Shown piece after piece: positions 34,127 through 45,898 of a DNA stretch of 64,000 nt. Both the position numbers and the translations under genes were made by a program. The notes beneath the pieces were generated by a model. That model did no database searches. It saw nothing but the letters and a program-made list of their open reading frames with translations, and was not told the origin of the DNA. The stretch's first letter is position 1, and every line of letters begins with the position of its first letter. Origin of the DNA: Hofstenia miamia (lineage: Eukaryota > Xenacoelomorpha > Acoela); the NCBI GenBank assembly GCA_004352715.1, contig SCFE01000096.1:195871-259870 (forward strand), in the 5' to 3' direction.

Positions 34127-35507
34127 TGTAGAATCATGCCAACCCACTGTGAGGGTATGATTTAGAGAAAGCTATTACTTTTCTTAGATTAACCATTGAG
34201 TGGAGTTGACACTTTTCCGTTTCTCTCCTTTATTATAAGCGTGTGGTTTATTAAACTGATTTAATAAACCGTTGAGTGGAGTTGACACTTTTCCGTTTCT
34301 CTCCTTTATAATAAGTGTGTGGTTTATTAAACTAATTTAATATGCAATAGCCTTGGTAGCCACTTAATTAACTCAACTTATTTAGATAAAGCAGAGAGGT
34401 TGGAAGACAGGATCGACACTCAATAGAAGCCACGCACTTCCAGGAACACATACACCAGCTACATCTTACCAATGGAACTGCCAACGTAGTATAGAGAACA
34501 ACAATGGAATGGTGATGCGAATAGTGAACTCAGTGTAATGGGAATTGCAACTACTTAAGAATTTAGTGCATTGATTGTTTTTGTTATTACGAACTAATGC
34601 AATAAACGAAGTGGTGCAACCTTTCTGCTGAAATAGCTTATTATGAGGCCCTACATGTAATAACCCTACATATAGATAAATATGTAATAGCCCTCTATAC
34701 ATGTAAACAATCAATGCTACCAGCGAAAAATGAAACTAGAAGTCGGCCGAAGGTCTCCCTTACAGAACATTGAGCAACATGTAACATCTATTAAATTAAC
34801 TATATGTAATAAAATATAAAGATACAATCGTAATAACCATCGAAGTGTAACCACTGCTAAATCATCAATCATCATGTAGCATCGTAAAGGTAATAAATAA
34901 CTTGAGTTCGTCCATAATATAATTAACATGTAAAACCTACAGGCTGGGATAACACTATCAGACAAGCAATGACAATTAGGAAAGCTATAACGGTAGAAAC
35001 TCCTATACCTAACTGTAACCTAAGAGCACACCATTGACCAGAGGTGGGAACCACCATACAATCACCCTAGCTCTTATAGGTTTAGCTTTCCATTAGAATA
35101 TATAAAATGACCTGACAAGAGAAAATGAATCCAAAGTAGATTTGCTCATCATTAATTACATCGTTTTCGATATATTTATAGCACTTGGTATTAAACAACT
35201 AAATACTCGACAAGTACCTGCTAATCTTTCTTGTTGACAGTTTTTCCCTTGCTTAATATTTCTGCTAAGATTACGCAACGTCAGCTTTAATTTGACTACG
35301 CTGTTTGACCATCTTTTGTTTTGTCAAAATACCGTCAATTATAATTTTAAATATAATTGCACAAAACATTTACAAAGTGAAAATAATCAATCCTATCATG
35401 ATTTACATTTTAATCATTATAATCAATATTAATAATTTTAGTCTTTGTTCCTTCATCCTTTTCTCTCATCTTGACCAATCATGATAGTTTTGATAGATTA
35501 TGTCACA
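34127..35507 (-). mobile_element. LTR E (LTR type of the 17.8-kb element), about 1.4 kb
   Basis: On the minus strand it probably starts TGTGACATAATC and ends GGCATGATTCTACA. The 3' 200 bases match the LTR end at 17801-17968. It interrupts RNase H: the upstream part of that domain is at 35510 and the downstream part at 34126. I found no clear target duplication (ATAG versus TGAG), so the 5' boundary or later mutation is uncertain. Confidence 0.7.
34191..34340 (-). repeat. 76-bp tandem duplication within LTR E
   Basis: Two near-identical units (34191-34266 and 34267-34340) carry GTTGACACTTTTCCG and, read on the minus strand, a TTATAAAGG or TTATAATAAAGG sequence followed by GAGAGAAACGG. The related LTR at 17801-17968 has one unit. 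If this is the LTR promoter, it has been doubled here. Confidence 0.85.
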
Positions 35508-35509
35508 CT

Positions 35510-35942
35510 ATCAAGGACTATCAACAGAGAATTTCTTTAGTAATGCTAGACCACTATTGTCTGTCCTTACTTTAAAGTTACTTCCAATGAAAAGGTATTT
35601 AAACTTTAGTGCTTTCAATAAGTGCTAGCACTTCGAATTTTGTTGACCCAAAGTTTTCTTCACTGGGTTTAAGCTTTCTACTAAAGAACTGAATTAGTAC
35701 CTCTTTTCCTTCTTATATTTGCTCTAGACATGCACAGAGTGCCACCATACTTGCATCATGGTCAAGTATAAATACTTTGTAATTTGTGTATTTAAGGATG
35801 GCAATTTTGCCAGTTCTGTTATTATTTTTTCCAATTCATCCTGTTCCTTTCATGTCCATTCAAATGGTATTGATTTTTTGTCATATGATGTGTCTTTTAG
35901 ACATATGGAGAAATTGAAGCAAAGAAATTCTGGTCGAAATTC
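35510..35942 (-). pseudogene. pol: Gypsy pol fragment: RT connection and RNase H
   Basis: With frameshifts, the minus strand gives FRPEFLCFNFS (the RT thumb YRxFIxNFS position), PFEWT near 35850, a DHDASM segment (first RNase H Asp) near 35740-35760, EENFGSTKFEVLALIES near 35610-35670, and FKVRTDNSGLALL near 35540-35580. These are the ordered landmarks of Ty3/gypsy RT-RNase H. It is truncated upstream near 35942 and is the oldest layer of the nest. Confidence 0.8.
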
Positions 35943-36027
35943 ATAATTTTTTCACTAGATGTCCCCCTGAATATATCAACTTTCTAAAGGCAAAAACAAC
36001 AAATTTCTAATTTATGCAGTTAAAAAT

Positions 36028-36341
36028 GCAAAACTCAAAATGTCATACTTAATTTTTTAAAGATCTTTTTATTGTCTATCCTAATCTGTTTTTAGAATTC
36101 TTCTATGTGTTTTCAATTTTTTTCCACAAAGCATTTTGTATTACAATTTGAAAACACTAATTTGAGAGTACTATTTTTAAATTTGATGTTTGCTCAAAGA
36201 AAAAAGCAAAACTAAAAAAGTCATACTACAATTTTTAAAGACATTTTCATTGTCTATCCGAATCTGTTTTTAGAATTCTTCTATGTGCGTTCAATTTTTT
36301 TCCACAAAGCATTTTATATTAGCTTTTGGAAACATTAATAA
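36028..36341. repeat. Direct repeat, about 136 bp, 178-bp period
   Basis: 36028-36163 and 36206-36341 share AAAACT-, TCATACT-, TTGTCTATCC-, CTGTTTTTAGAATTCTTC- and TTTTTTTCCACAAAGCATTTT-blocks, with scattered changes. No coding content; a local tandem duplication. Confidence 0.8.
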
Positions 36342-38062
36342 AACATTAAAAAATATATTGTAAACAATATTAAAGCTAGATTCCTTGTCCATATATTGAA
36401 ATTTTAAATATCTTTCCATTTTCTACATAAACATTTAGATACATTGTGTTGCAATTAAAATCATTGTGTAGGCTGTAATGGACCGCCGTATGCTCACTTG
36501 TGCATAATACCATTTGCCACTGTTCTTCACATATTGTTTACTCCAAAGCTATTATGTATATATACATATATTTTAATTTTTTTCTAAGAAAAAAACGCAT
36601 ATTTAAATGTGATATGAGTAGAGAAGATCTCGTACTTACATCATAAGTGATTTTTGTACTTTGCAAATGCATTTAGATGTTCAGAAACAAATAATATAAT
36701 GAAACGTTTCAAAGCGTCTTTAGGCCCTTAAATGCCAATTGTTAACATAGCTCCAATAAATTTTTTTGACATGATCTTTTTAGTATTATTCTTGTGTTTT
36801 ACCCTTTTTATTAATCTTTACAGGTACCCAGTCGTACTAGTAACAATAGTTCTCGTAGCCGCCCTACCAGCCGGTAAAAAACTTATTGCCCTTGTCTAGA
36901 ATCCTACTGGGTGTGGGACGGCCCCTTGGCTATGCCGTTGCACAGAGGGCAGTTGTCCTTTAAAATCAGNTTGTAGTCTCTCAGTGTAATAAATTGTCAG
37001 TGCTGATCCATGTTTCTTGCATTAATTCATTTATGGCTGTGTACTGTAAGGCTAAAGGGTCATATGAATGGCAATCTTATTGCTTACAAAGTGCAAGCTT
37101 TATGTGTTTTCGCGCACTTCTTGGTCTATCAAAAAGTTAACTTCATTTTCACCAAAAACTGTAAAATACACGAAATATATATGCTGTGTTGAGTCTGATC
37201 AGTAGAGTGAATCCGAAAGCCAAGCTTCAGTTGAGAGGGTTACGCCTCTCCCGCTTTGGCCAACCAAGGCTACTAACGGTGCTAAAAATAAGAGAGCGCC
37301 TGCTTGCTGCTAAAATAACTGACACGGCAAAGCTGCCTCAATAAGGGGCACAGCAAACGCTGGCCTAGGCCTATCTCATAGTCCAGAGACAAAATAGTTA
37401 TCCCTGTATGACTGTCCCATGAGACGCACTCATGAAACTGGAAACAGTAGCAGTCTTGCAAACAGTGTTTTCACTGTGTCACCACAAATGCTAAACTGAC
37501 AGGCTGGTTGGCTTCTCCAGGAGCCACCAAGAGGAGGTACTATCTGGGACGGTTTAGGTGCACTGCTTTTTCGGTTTACCCCGTCAAGGTAAAAATACCG
37601 CCACCATAATTTATTAAACGTTACATTTACTCTGAAAATATAATCTAATGATGAATGAATTATGGGATCTTAGTGGTTTATGCCTTTAAAGGCACAGTGG
37701 AAATGGACATGGTTTCTAACAGTTTCTATAAGCTATAACTATACCTATTAATTTGCAATATATAACGGTAAAAGTTAAATGGATAGTTACAATTACATAT
37801 GGTGTTATATTATGGTTTAGATACTTAGATCCTTAGAGCTCTTATTTACATCAGAATTTATACCAATGAATCGACACTAAATGTTCAATGGCACTATTAC
37901 GTTATGCACTTGTATTGATTCAAGAAAGACGACTTGACCCACGTTAGTGTCTGATACTAATGTTTCAATGATTCTTCTACCAATAAATCAATCAATCACT
38001 TTCTTTACTGTACCTTACAGATGTAAAATGAAAAAATTAAAATAAACAAATTAATAACAATA
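36342..38062. other. Non-coding; GC-richer island at about 36830-37620
   Basis: The part from 36830 to 37620 is much less AT-rich than its surroundings and has a single-N join at 36970. It contains GTGCTAAAAATAAGAG, CTCCAGGAGCCACCAAGAGG and CCGTCAAGGTAAAAATACCG. From memory these resemble untranslated parts of repetitive elements (possibly RLE-type LINEs), but I cannot assign them. The rest is AT-rich with nothing recognised. Confidence 0.35.
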
Positions 38063-38900
38063 TTACAAAAAGGGTAGGATAGCTCGGTGACTTTGTCGAT
38101 ACGATGGCATTTTAAAAGTAAGTTCTTTTGTACTATTCAGTTCGACAATAGAGTATACTGTACTGTCGCCGCAATGAACGAGAGCGCATTGAGTCACCAT
38201 GTATAGGTGGTGAGTTCTGTCGTCTCTAATTCCCATCGTCGTATGGTAAAATTGTTTCTGAAATGCTTCATTAATTAAACTGAGAATAATCGCTTGGTCA
38301 ATGTGTAAAACCAGGGCGTAGAATTTGATGGGCTTGCGCATTTTCTACCTTACGGGGGATTAAAACTTCATCAGCATATACGCAGTAAGGCAAGATATAT
38401 GCTGTAAAGAGACTTAAGAGACTTATCACTGAGATATGTAGAATTAATTGAAAGGAAAAGGGAATGCTTTGGGTAATAGTATTCACCTTTTTAATTGCTC
38501 CTACAACATGTCTATTCCACGACAACTTGTTATCTATGAAAAGACCTAGATAATTGATCATGTCTCGGCAAGTAATGGATATTTCATTGATGGCAAGCTT
38601 GTTTTCTTTGGATATTTTAATGAGTTTAAGATCTCGAACACCCCGATGAAGAAAACCAGTTTCTCGACTTTTCAAATATAAATTGTTGTTATTAGAAACA
38701 GCTTTTAAATAATTTTCATAATTTGAATATGCTTGCGATTTTGTAGTTGGATAGAAGATTTTAATGTTGTCTGAATATTTACTAATATCACATTCTCGTA
38801 GATTGAACATGCGTATTAATGTCATTAGTATAACTTGTGAATAGAAGACCACTCATGGGACTACCTTGTGGTACTCCTACTATAACCTCAGTTTTGTATA
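38063..38900 (-). pseudogene. Non-LTR retrotransposon RT fragment
   Basis: On the minus strand, GVPQGSPMSGLLFTSYTND at 38820-38880 is RT block 4. After a frameshift, SKYSDNIKIFYPTT (the Y-A-D-D region, here Y-S-D-N) lies near 38750, then YLGLFIDNKLSWNRHV near 38530. More C-terminal RT sequence continues in another frame to 38063. It is truncated at both ends and inactive, and belongs to a different LINE copy from that at 24-27 kb. Confidence 0.75.
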
Positions 38901-39499
38901 GCTTCCCTTTTTAAGTTTGATAAATTGTCTCTAATTTCTAGATGAAATTCTGTAAAGAAGTTCGAATTTATAAGCACACGAAATTAGGCCTATAGTGTTT
39001 CTGCATACGGCTATTGCTTTACTGTATTTTCTATATTTTTGTTGAGTAATAATTAGGTTTCTTTCCTGAATTTCAATTGCCTCTAAACATTGAAATCATA
39101 TTTCATTTTTTGTTTAACGTTAATAATACAAACGCTGAAAAGAATATGCTTGATAAGCAGATTTTATTTATACTCATATTAGTTCGAATTCGAACTGTAA
39201 ATTCTTCAATGCCTTTTCTTGGAAAATTTGGTGAACATGTAAATGCTCTTACCACAAATATATATATATATACAGTTTGGCTCCTTAAGAACATTTCGTG
39301 GCGCTAGCTATTAAGCTAGCAATTTTCAATATTTTCTCTTCTACATTTGAAACAGTATGTTAAAATAACTCAAAATTATTATGTAGACAATGAAATTTAT
39401 TTGAAAATTTTGAGTTCACAAAAGCAAACACCACATTCAGCTTAAAAATGTAGTTATAATTTTTAATTGATAATCATAAAATGATATCGCTACTGGAGA

Positions 39500-40140
39500 T
39501 AATTTTGAAGTTAAGGAAAATGAGAATAGAAACTGAGGGAAAGAAGGTGTACCAGAGTAGGATGAAAGTAGAGAGAAAAACAAGTTATACGTAGAAGTCA
39601 ACTCATGGGGAATCCTGAAAGGATACACAATACTGTGACAGAGAAAAACAGAAGCATTGATAATGCCAGCCCAAAAACAAACTTGCTGAAAAAACCGTAG
39701 ATAGAACAGCTGAGGTAAGTTTCCAATACAGAAATGTAGGAAAGAGTTAGAGGTCATAGATAGCAGAATGAAGTAAGTTTAAGCATAACAAGGTTGTACA
39801 TATAGTATATTGGAGCTTGAGTAGGCAGCCTGAATTAGAAGCAGGAGATAAGGGCTGTGAGCATGAGCCACTGCGGGTTAATGGCAATGAGGAGGCTAAG
39901 ATACTGTGGGACTTCAACATACAGACTAGAAAGGTGATTGAAGTGGCGAGGCCAGACATAGTAGTGTAGATAAAGGACAGACTAGTAACAATGATAGACA
40001 TACCAATACCAAAGAGCAGGAATATAAAAAGCAAGGAGAAAGATCAAATGTACAAGTACAGAGAGACAAACGACTTTAGGAGCAGAAAGGAAGGGAAATA
40101 AGAGATACTTGGCCGAAGAGCTACGATGAAAATGAAACTA
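39500..40140 (+). pseudogene. R2-like (RLE-type) LINE C-terminal fragment, internally deleted
   Basis: The plus strand matches the 55277-55740 copy (YQSRMK/YQSRME, then KILWDFNIQT). It extends further into the restriction-like endonuclease: ILWDFNIQTRKVIEVARPDI at 39900-39960, then an internal TAG, then VTMIDIPIPKS. R-x4-RPD followed by a D/E about 12-14 residues on is the RLE signature. A deletion removes much of the region between 39600 and 39830 compared with the other copy. Confidence 0.75.
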
Positions 40141-42641
40141 GAAAAATGTCATTAAGCTTAGAAAAATTTAAGACTTAAGATTTTATAAATTATTTTACAG
40201 GCTAGTACATACATTTGATGTACTTATGTCAACACTTGGTAATGGAAAATTTTTATGTAGATATTGTTAGTATGGGCTTGGAAAGACTTAGTTTATTAAA
40301 AAGTAATGGAATTGTTTCTGAATCACAATTAATCACATTACTTAATTATCTGCTAGCATTAATGGTTTACTTGATGCAAAGATGGCCTTCAACCCCTTGG
40401 AAACTTCAAGAAGGGTCGGTAAAATTACCGGCAAAAATTAAAGAAAATATTACTTGTTTTATTTGATAAGTAGGGAATATTTCGATTAGTTTGGGAGAAA
40501 ATCCTATGAAAATCTAAAGGTTCAGAAAAGTTTGTTTCAGTAGGCTGCTGCATTGCAATTAGAGTAATACTTAAATTAATCTCTTTAGAATCTCTCATTA
40601 ATTTCGTTTGTTTTTTATGGTACTAACTAGCAATAATTTTCACCGAAGTTGTTTATAATAAGAAAACTGATCTGCCGGATTTACACTTTAAAATTTAAGA
40701 AACTGCATAAAAATAAAGAAACTTCAACGCATATACTTTTCTATATTGGATGGGAAACTCAAAATATTTGACCGATTTTCCTGTTGCAAACACATTCAAA
40801 CGCAAATGTCAGTAAGAAATTAAACACATCCTACTAAAGTGGCAATCATGTTTAGCTTTAGCGGAAAAATTTTAGATATTACTTCTTTATAATTCAATGC
40901 TAAGTGAGCTTAAGTGAGGGATATATTATATACAATATACTTGCATACATTAAATATACAATGCAAAGAAAATTTACCGAACAAACCCAGACCTAAACCG
41001 GCCGGCCGGTATTAGCTGTTGCTGGCCAAATACCGGAGCGGCTCCAAAATTTCCGACCCTTTCCAACTCTGATTTGATGACATGATTATATTTAATCGAA
41101 CTTAATTTGATTTTTGTTAGAATACCGTAATCTGAAACTGTTAGACTTAATTCATGTAAAATCATAGCGTTTCAAAATCATTTTTTATTTATCAAATTCT
41201 ATCTGTTTCTAAAATAAATTTAAGTAACATTTGATTGAACAACACGTTGATCGTGTAAGTTTAATAGGAGATTGTTTATTTTTTGGGATCTACTCGTTCT
41301 TTGTTTGAGAACTTTGTTGCATTGTTAATATAGGGTGGGATGGGATCCATCTTATGATCCCCCTATTCTATATCCGCCGCTGCTTATACGCACTTTATTA
41401 CGTAGGAATACTTTTGCAGTAGGAATCATTGATATGTGAAGCCAGTAATATTTCTAAAGGAATTGAAAGAAGTTCCAGTTTGATAGCATGATCATACATA
41501 GTAGTTCAAGAGCAGACTGCAACATAGTTGAAAATAGAATTTCTGTCGTTGTTCTGATGCCCCCATCTTTCTCATGTTTATCATAAAGAGCGTAGTAACT
41601 TTAGAAATTTTTGTATGATCCTGGAAAAAAATTTTAAGCTTGACCTCCGACTTTACACATAACCGGCTTCAATGGGTTTGGAGCTCGATCTGCATATAAA
41701 AAAGTTGATGTTTGTTCTTGATACTCTGGGCTTGAAGGTTTTTATTTATCTAAACACTTAGTATGCAGAGAATTAAAACAACTTTGTAAATTGTAAAATT
41801 TTCAGTACCTTAGACACAGCATTATATTTTTGTGTAAATTTTAAACATCGCATTCAAGCAAGTTTACCAATAGATGTGTCCATGCCTTACGATTTCCGAA
41901 TTTCCTAATGTGGCTTCGAGAAATTTCTTGCAAATATGGAAAAAATATCATTATATAACAATATTCGCTGTTTCATTTTTTGGTTCACTTATTTTAGTAT
42001 TTTTTAATCTAAATTGTATGTAAAAATGAAAACTTTTGCTGCTATTATTTAATTTTGGCCACGCAAAATGCCTGATATACTATAGCAAATTCAATATAAT
42101 AATTACTACGCATGGTAAAATCATAATTTGAAAGTATGTTAATCCAACTCTTCATTAATTAAGATTTAAAATTGTATATTTAATGCATTTTACAACTAAA
42201 ATGAAATTTCAATTGTATTGCTTGATCAGTAGCTAATAGCATAAGCTTATGCTATTTAAACTTAGCATTGTACAAAACACTTGAAATATATTAGTGTTGC
42301 TAATATATATTAATACCAACTATATTTTTCAATAGTTACTGCAAAATTAACTACTTAAAACTTCTATTGAAAGTTTAAAATAACACCCATTAATTTGTTT
42401 TTGAATAACAATTTCTCTTTACGAAACTCATTGAAACTAATTACGCAAAAATGGTTTACAACTACTTAATATATTACTTCTTTATATTTGTTTTAAAGTG
42501 CTTATAATGCGGTTGGATCAAACATTTTTAATGAATATATTATTCTGGTAGGTGTAGCAATTTAACAACTGCCATATTAGATGCAAGCTTATTGCAGTCT
42601 TCATCAGGGAGAATTGATATCTTATCACGAGTGTACACCAT
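40141..42641. other. Non-coding stretch
   Basis: AT-rich with no recognised gene. A GC-rich foldback lies at about 41003-41040 (CCGGCCGGTATT and AAATACCGGAGCGG as imperfect arms around a short loop). Confidence 0.45.
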
Positions 42642-42666
42642 ACATATATATATATATATATATATA

Positions 42667-43666
42667 NNNNNNNNNNNNNNNNNNNNNNNNNNNNNNNNNN
42701 NNNNNNNNNNNNNNNNNNNNNNNNNNNNNNNNNNNNNNNNNNNNNNNNNNNNNNNNNNNNNNNNNNNNNNNNNNNNNNNNNNNNNNNNNNNNNNNNNNNN
42801 NNNNNNNNNNNNNNNNNNNNNNNNNNNNNNNNNNNNNNNNNNNNNNNNNNNNNNNNNNNNNNNNNNNNNNNNNNNNNNNNNNNNNNNNNNNNNNNNNNNN
42901 NNNNNNNNNNNNNNNNNNNNNNNNNNNNNNNNNNNNNNNNNNNNNNNNNNNNNNNNNNNNNNNNNNNNNNNNNNNNNNNNNNNNNNNNNNNNNNNNNNNN
43001 NNNNNNNNNNNNNNNNNNNNNNNNNNNNNNNNNNNNNNNNNNNNNNNNNNNNNNNNNNNNNNNNNNNNNNNNNNNNNNNNNNNNNNNNNNNNNNNNNNNN
43101 NNNNNNNNNNNNNNNNNNNNNNNNNNNNNNNNNNNNNNNNNNNNNNNNNNNNNNNNNNNNNNNNNNNNNNNNNNNNNNNNNNNNNNNNNNNNNNNNNNNN
43201 NNNNNNNNNNNNNNNNNNNNNNNNNNNNNNNNNNNNNNNNNNNNNNNNNNNNNNNNNNNNNNNNNNNNNNNNNNNNNNNNNNNNNNNNNNNNNNNNNNNN
43301 NNNNNNNNNNNNNNNNNNNNNNNNNNNNNNNNNNNNNNNNNNNNNNNNNNNNNNNNNNNNNNNNNNNNNNNNNNNNNNNNNNNNNNNNNNNNNNNNNNNN
43401 NNNNNNNNNNNNNNNNNNNNNNNNNNNNNNNNNNNNNNNNNNNNNNNNNNNNNNNNNNNNNNNNNNNNNNNNNNNNNNNNNNNNNNNNNNNNNNNNNNNN
43501 NNNNNNNNNNNNNNNNNNNNNNNNNNNNNNNNNNNNNNNNNNNNNNNNNNNNNNNNNNNNNNNNNNNNNNNNNNNNNNNNNNNNNNNNNNNNNNNNNNNN
43601 NNNNNNNNNNNNNNNNNNNNNNNNNNNNNNNNNNNNNNNNNNNNNNNNNNNNNNNNNNNNNNNNNN
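42667..43666. other. Assembly gap (1000 N), left flank (TA)n
   Basis: TA tract at about 42640-42666 leads into a 1000-N placeholder. Confidence 0.95.
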
Positions 43667-43926
43667 CAGTTTATTCTTTACATAGAGAGAACAACTAACT
43701 TGGGTCAAATGATCACATTATGGTTAAGTACAGAACTAGACACCGAGCACCCTAGACAAATTTCTAAATACATTAATGGTGGAATGAGCAAATAAAAGAT
43801 TAAGAAAAGCGAAGCCTTTACAACAAACATTCAAAAAGCATGCAGCCTCAATTCTAAGTTTATTCTAAATACAATTATTATATTATGTAGTCTCCTATAA
43901 AAAATGCTTTTTGATATTGACTATGA

Positions 43927-43930
<4 letters not shown>

Positions 43931-43992
<62 letters not shown>
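43931..43992. repeat. (TA)n microsatellite, about 60 bp
   Basis: One of the longest uninterrupted TA tracts in the window. Confidence 0.95.
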
Positions 43993-43994
<2 letters not shown>

Positions 43995-44770
43995 CTTATT
44001 TGGGGCTAAGACGTAAGCCCTAGCTTTATAGACAATTTAAATTTAAATTGCTAACAATTTACACTATACTCTTATGGTTTGACGAGTTCTGCACTGCGCG
44101 GATGGAACTTGGGTGGTCTATTTAAAGAAAACAAAATAGTTGAGGCGAGTAATTGCTGTTATGACCTTAGACCTCTATATTATCCGAACAATAGGCATAG
44201 GAGGAATTTAAATGCTTTTGTAAAAATCAGATTTTCCATTGAAACAATGTTAATATTTTCTTCTACTTCATGCACAGAAATAATTTTCATCACCACAACA
44301 GAGATGCACAATTACACATAGGTGTGCCAAGTCCCAGGATTCCTCAATTTCCCAAAAGATTTGTCAAAAATTGTGGGAAAATTGTTCATGATTTTAAGGA
44401 TACAAAGTGCATTTCAGGGCTAAATTTATCATTTCGACTTTTGTAGTACATCAGAAAAGAACATCTTTGCAATAAAACATCCCAAAATTTAGATATCCAA
44501 ATTAAATTTTAGACCTAACGCCGACGTGACGACCTTATCAAAAAATGAAGTGATAATTGTAAAGGCTCTAAATATCGGCACAGTTTACAATGTCTGATGT
44601 ATCAGGTGATATTCAAAATATTTTAACAACTCATTAAATTTGTGTTTACATATACTTGATTCATACTACTGCATATGAAAAACAATAACTTTTATTTGAT
44701 CCGCTAGATGTCTTCTTAATTAAATTGGCAAATCCAATGCATTTCAGAGCTTTGCAATGAGAGTATTAGG

Positions 44771-45898
44771 ATGACTAGATTTCTGTTGAATTTCATAATT
44801 TTAGTTTTTCCTACAGTATTGACTTTGAAAAATCAATATTGCCCTCAACAATACTTTGATTGTGGCAATAACTTAACTTGTATTGAAAATCAGTACCGAT
44901 GCGATTTTAAAATACACTGCTATGGAAACGAAAATGATGAAATTTCTTGTTTATCAGAAGAGCAGTGCTTAAATATTGGAGGCATTTACTGCTCAGATAT
45001 TTATCAATTTGGTTTGGATAGCATAAGGAAATGCGCAGAACCTTCACAAAGGTGCGATTTAATTCAAGATTGTTATTTCGCAGAAGATGAACTCATTGGG
45101 TGTGAATGTCCTCCAGAGTCTCTGAGTTGCACACTCGTAACTTTAGATTCAAACGGCTTATCTCCAAATCGAGTATGTGATGGTAAAGCTGATTGCATTC
45201 CGTATGGGGATGCAGGGATTGATGAATGTGGTTGTGATAATAGTACTTACCTATGCCCAATTGACAATTTTTGCATAAATTCCCAACGCGTCTGTGATGG
45301 TTTCTATGATTGCTCTAGCAGACTCGATGAAAAGAACTGTTCTGGGCTTTGTGACGAGGGATACTTTGCGTGTGCATCTAAAGATAATTGTATACCGAAG
45401 CATATGGTATGTGATAAATACAGTGCAATGGAGATCAAGACAACATCTGACTGTTTTGATGGCAGTGATGAAACCTGTGATTGCAACTATAACATTAAAT
45501 GTCCCGGGACAAATTCATGTATTGAAAAGCTAAGTTTTTGTGAAGATATAAATAACTGTCACCCGACAGAACGTGAAATCAATACTTTGTGTATTTGTGA
45601 TAAGTCTACGCATTTCAAATGTGAGGAAGAAAATTTATGCATAAGTAATTCAAAGATTTGTGATTTTAAATATGATTGCCCGAAAATGTATACTGATGAG
45701 AAATATTGCATGCACATTCCAAATATTGAAAATCGATGTCCAGAGGGATCGTTTTGGTGTTCAACAAGATGTCTTCCTTGCAAGCATGCAAGATCCAGAA
45801 ACATTTTTTGTCCATTGTTTGTAAAACCACATTCAATAGATTGCCCTTGTGGGAGAAATAAGCTCGTCTGTGATAATGGCTACACATGTTATTTAAAG
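44771..45898 (+). CDS. LDLa-repeat GPCR, exon 1 (signal peptide and LDLa modules 1-9)
   Basis: 376 residues to a strong splice donor AAG|GTATGAG at 45898/45899. Residues 1-19 are a signal peptide (hydrophobic FLLNFIILVF core). LDL-receptor class A modules follow at about 24-60, 66-111, 113-153, 155-190, 194-236, 238-274, 276-313 and 323-358. A ninth begins at 358-373 and is cut by the donor before its C-D-x-x-x-D-C half. Several have the calcium-binding pattern (CDGFYDC...DEKNC; DCFDGSDETC). Such modules bind extracellular ligands. Exon 2 at 52306 carries three more modules and the seven-helix receptor on the same strand, so I join them as one gene. A possible 5-codon upstream ORF (ATG at 44757) ends in TGA overlapping this ATG. 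A possible acceptor TTTCAG lies at 44743-44747. Confidence 0.85.

Noticed and set aside
39437-40034. Minus-strand ORFs of 106 and 95 codons
   Set aside because: Shadows of the plus-strand R2-like fragment.
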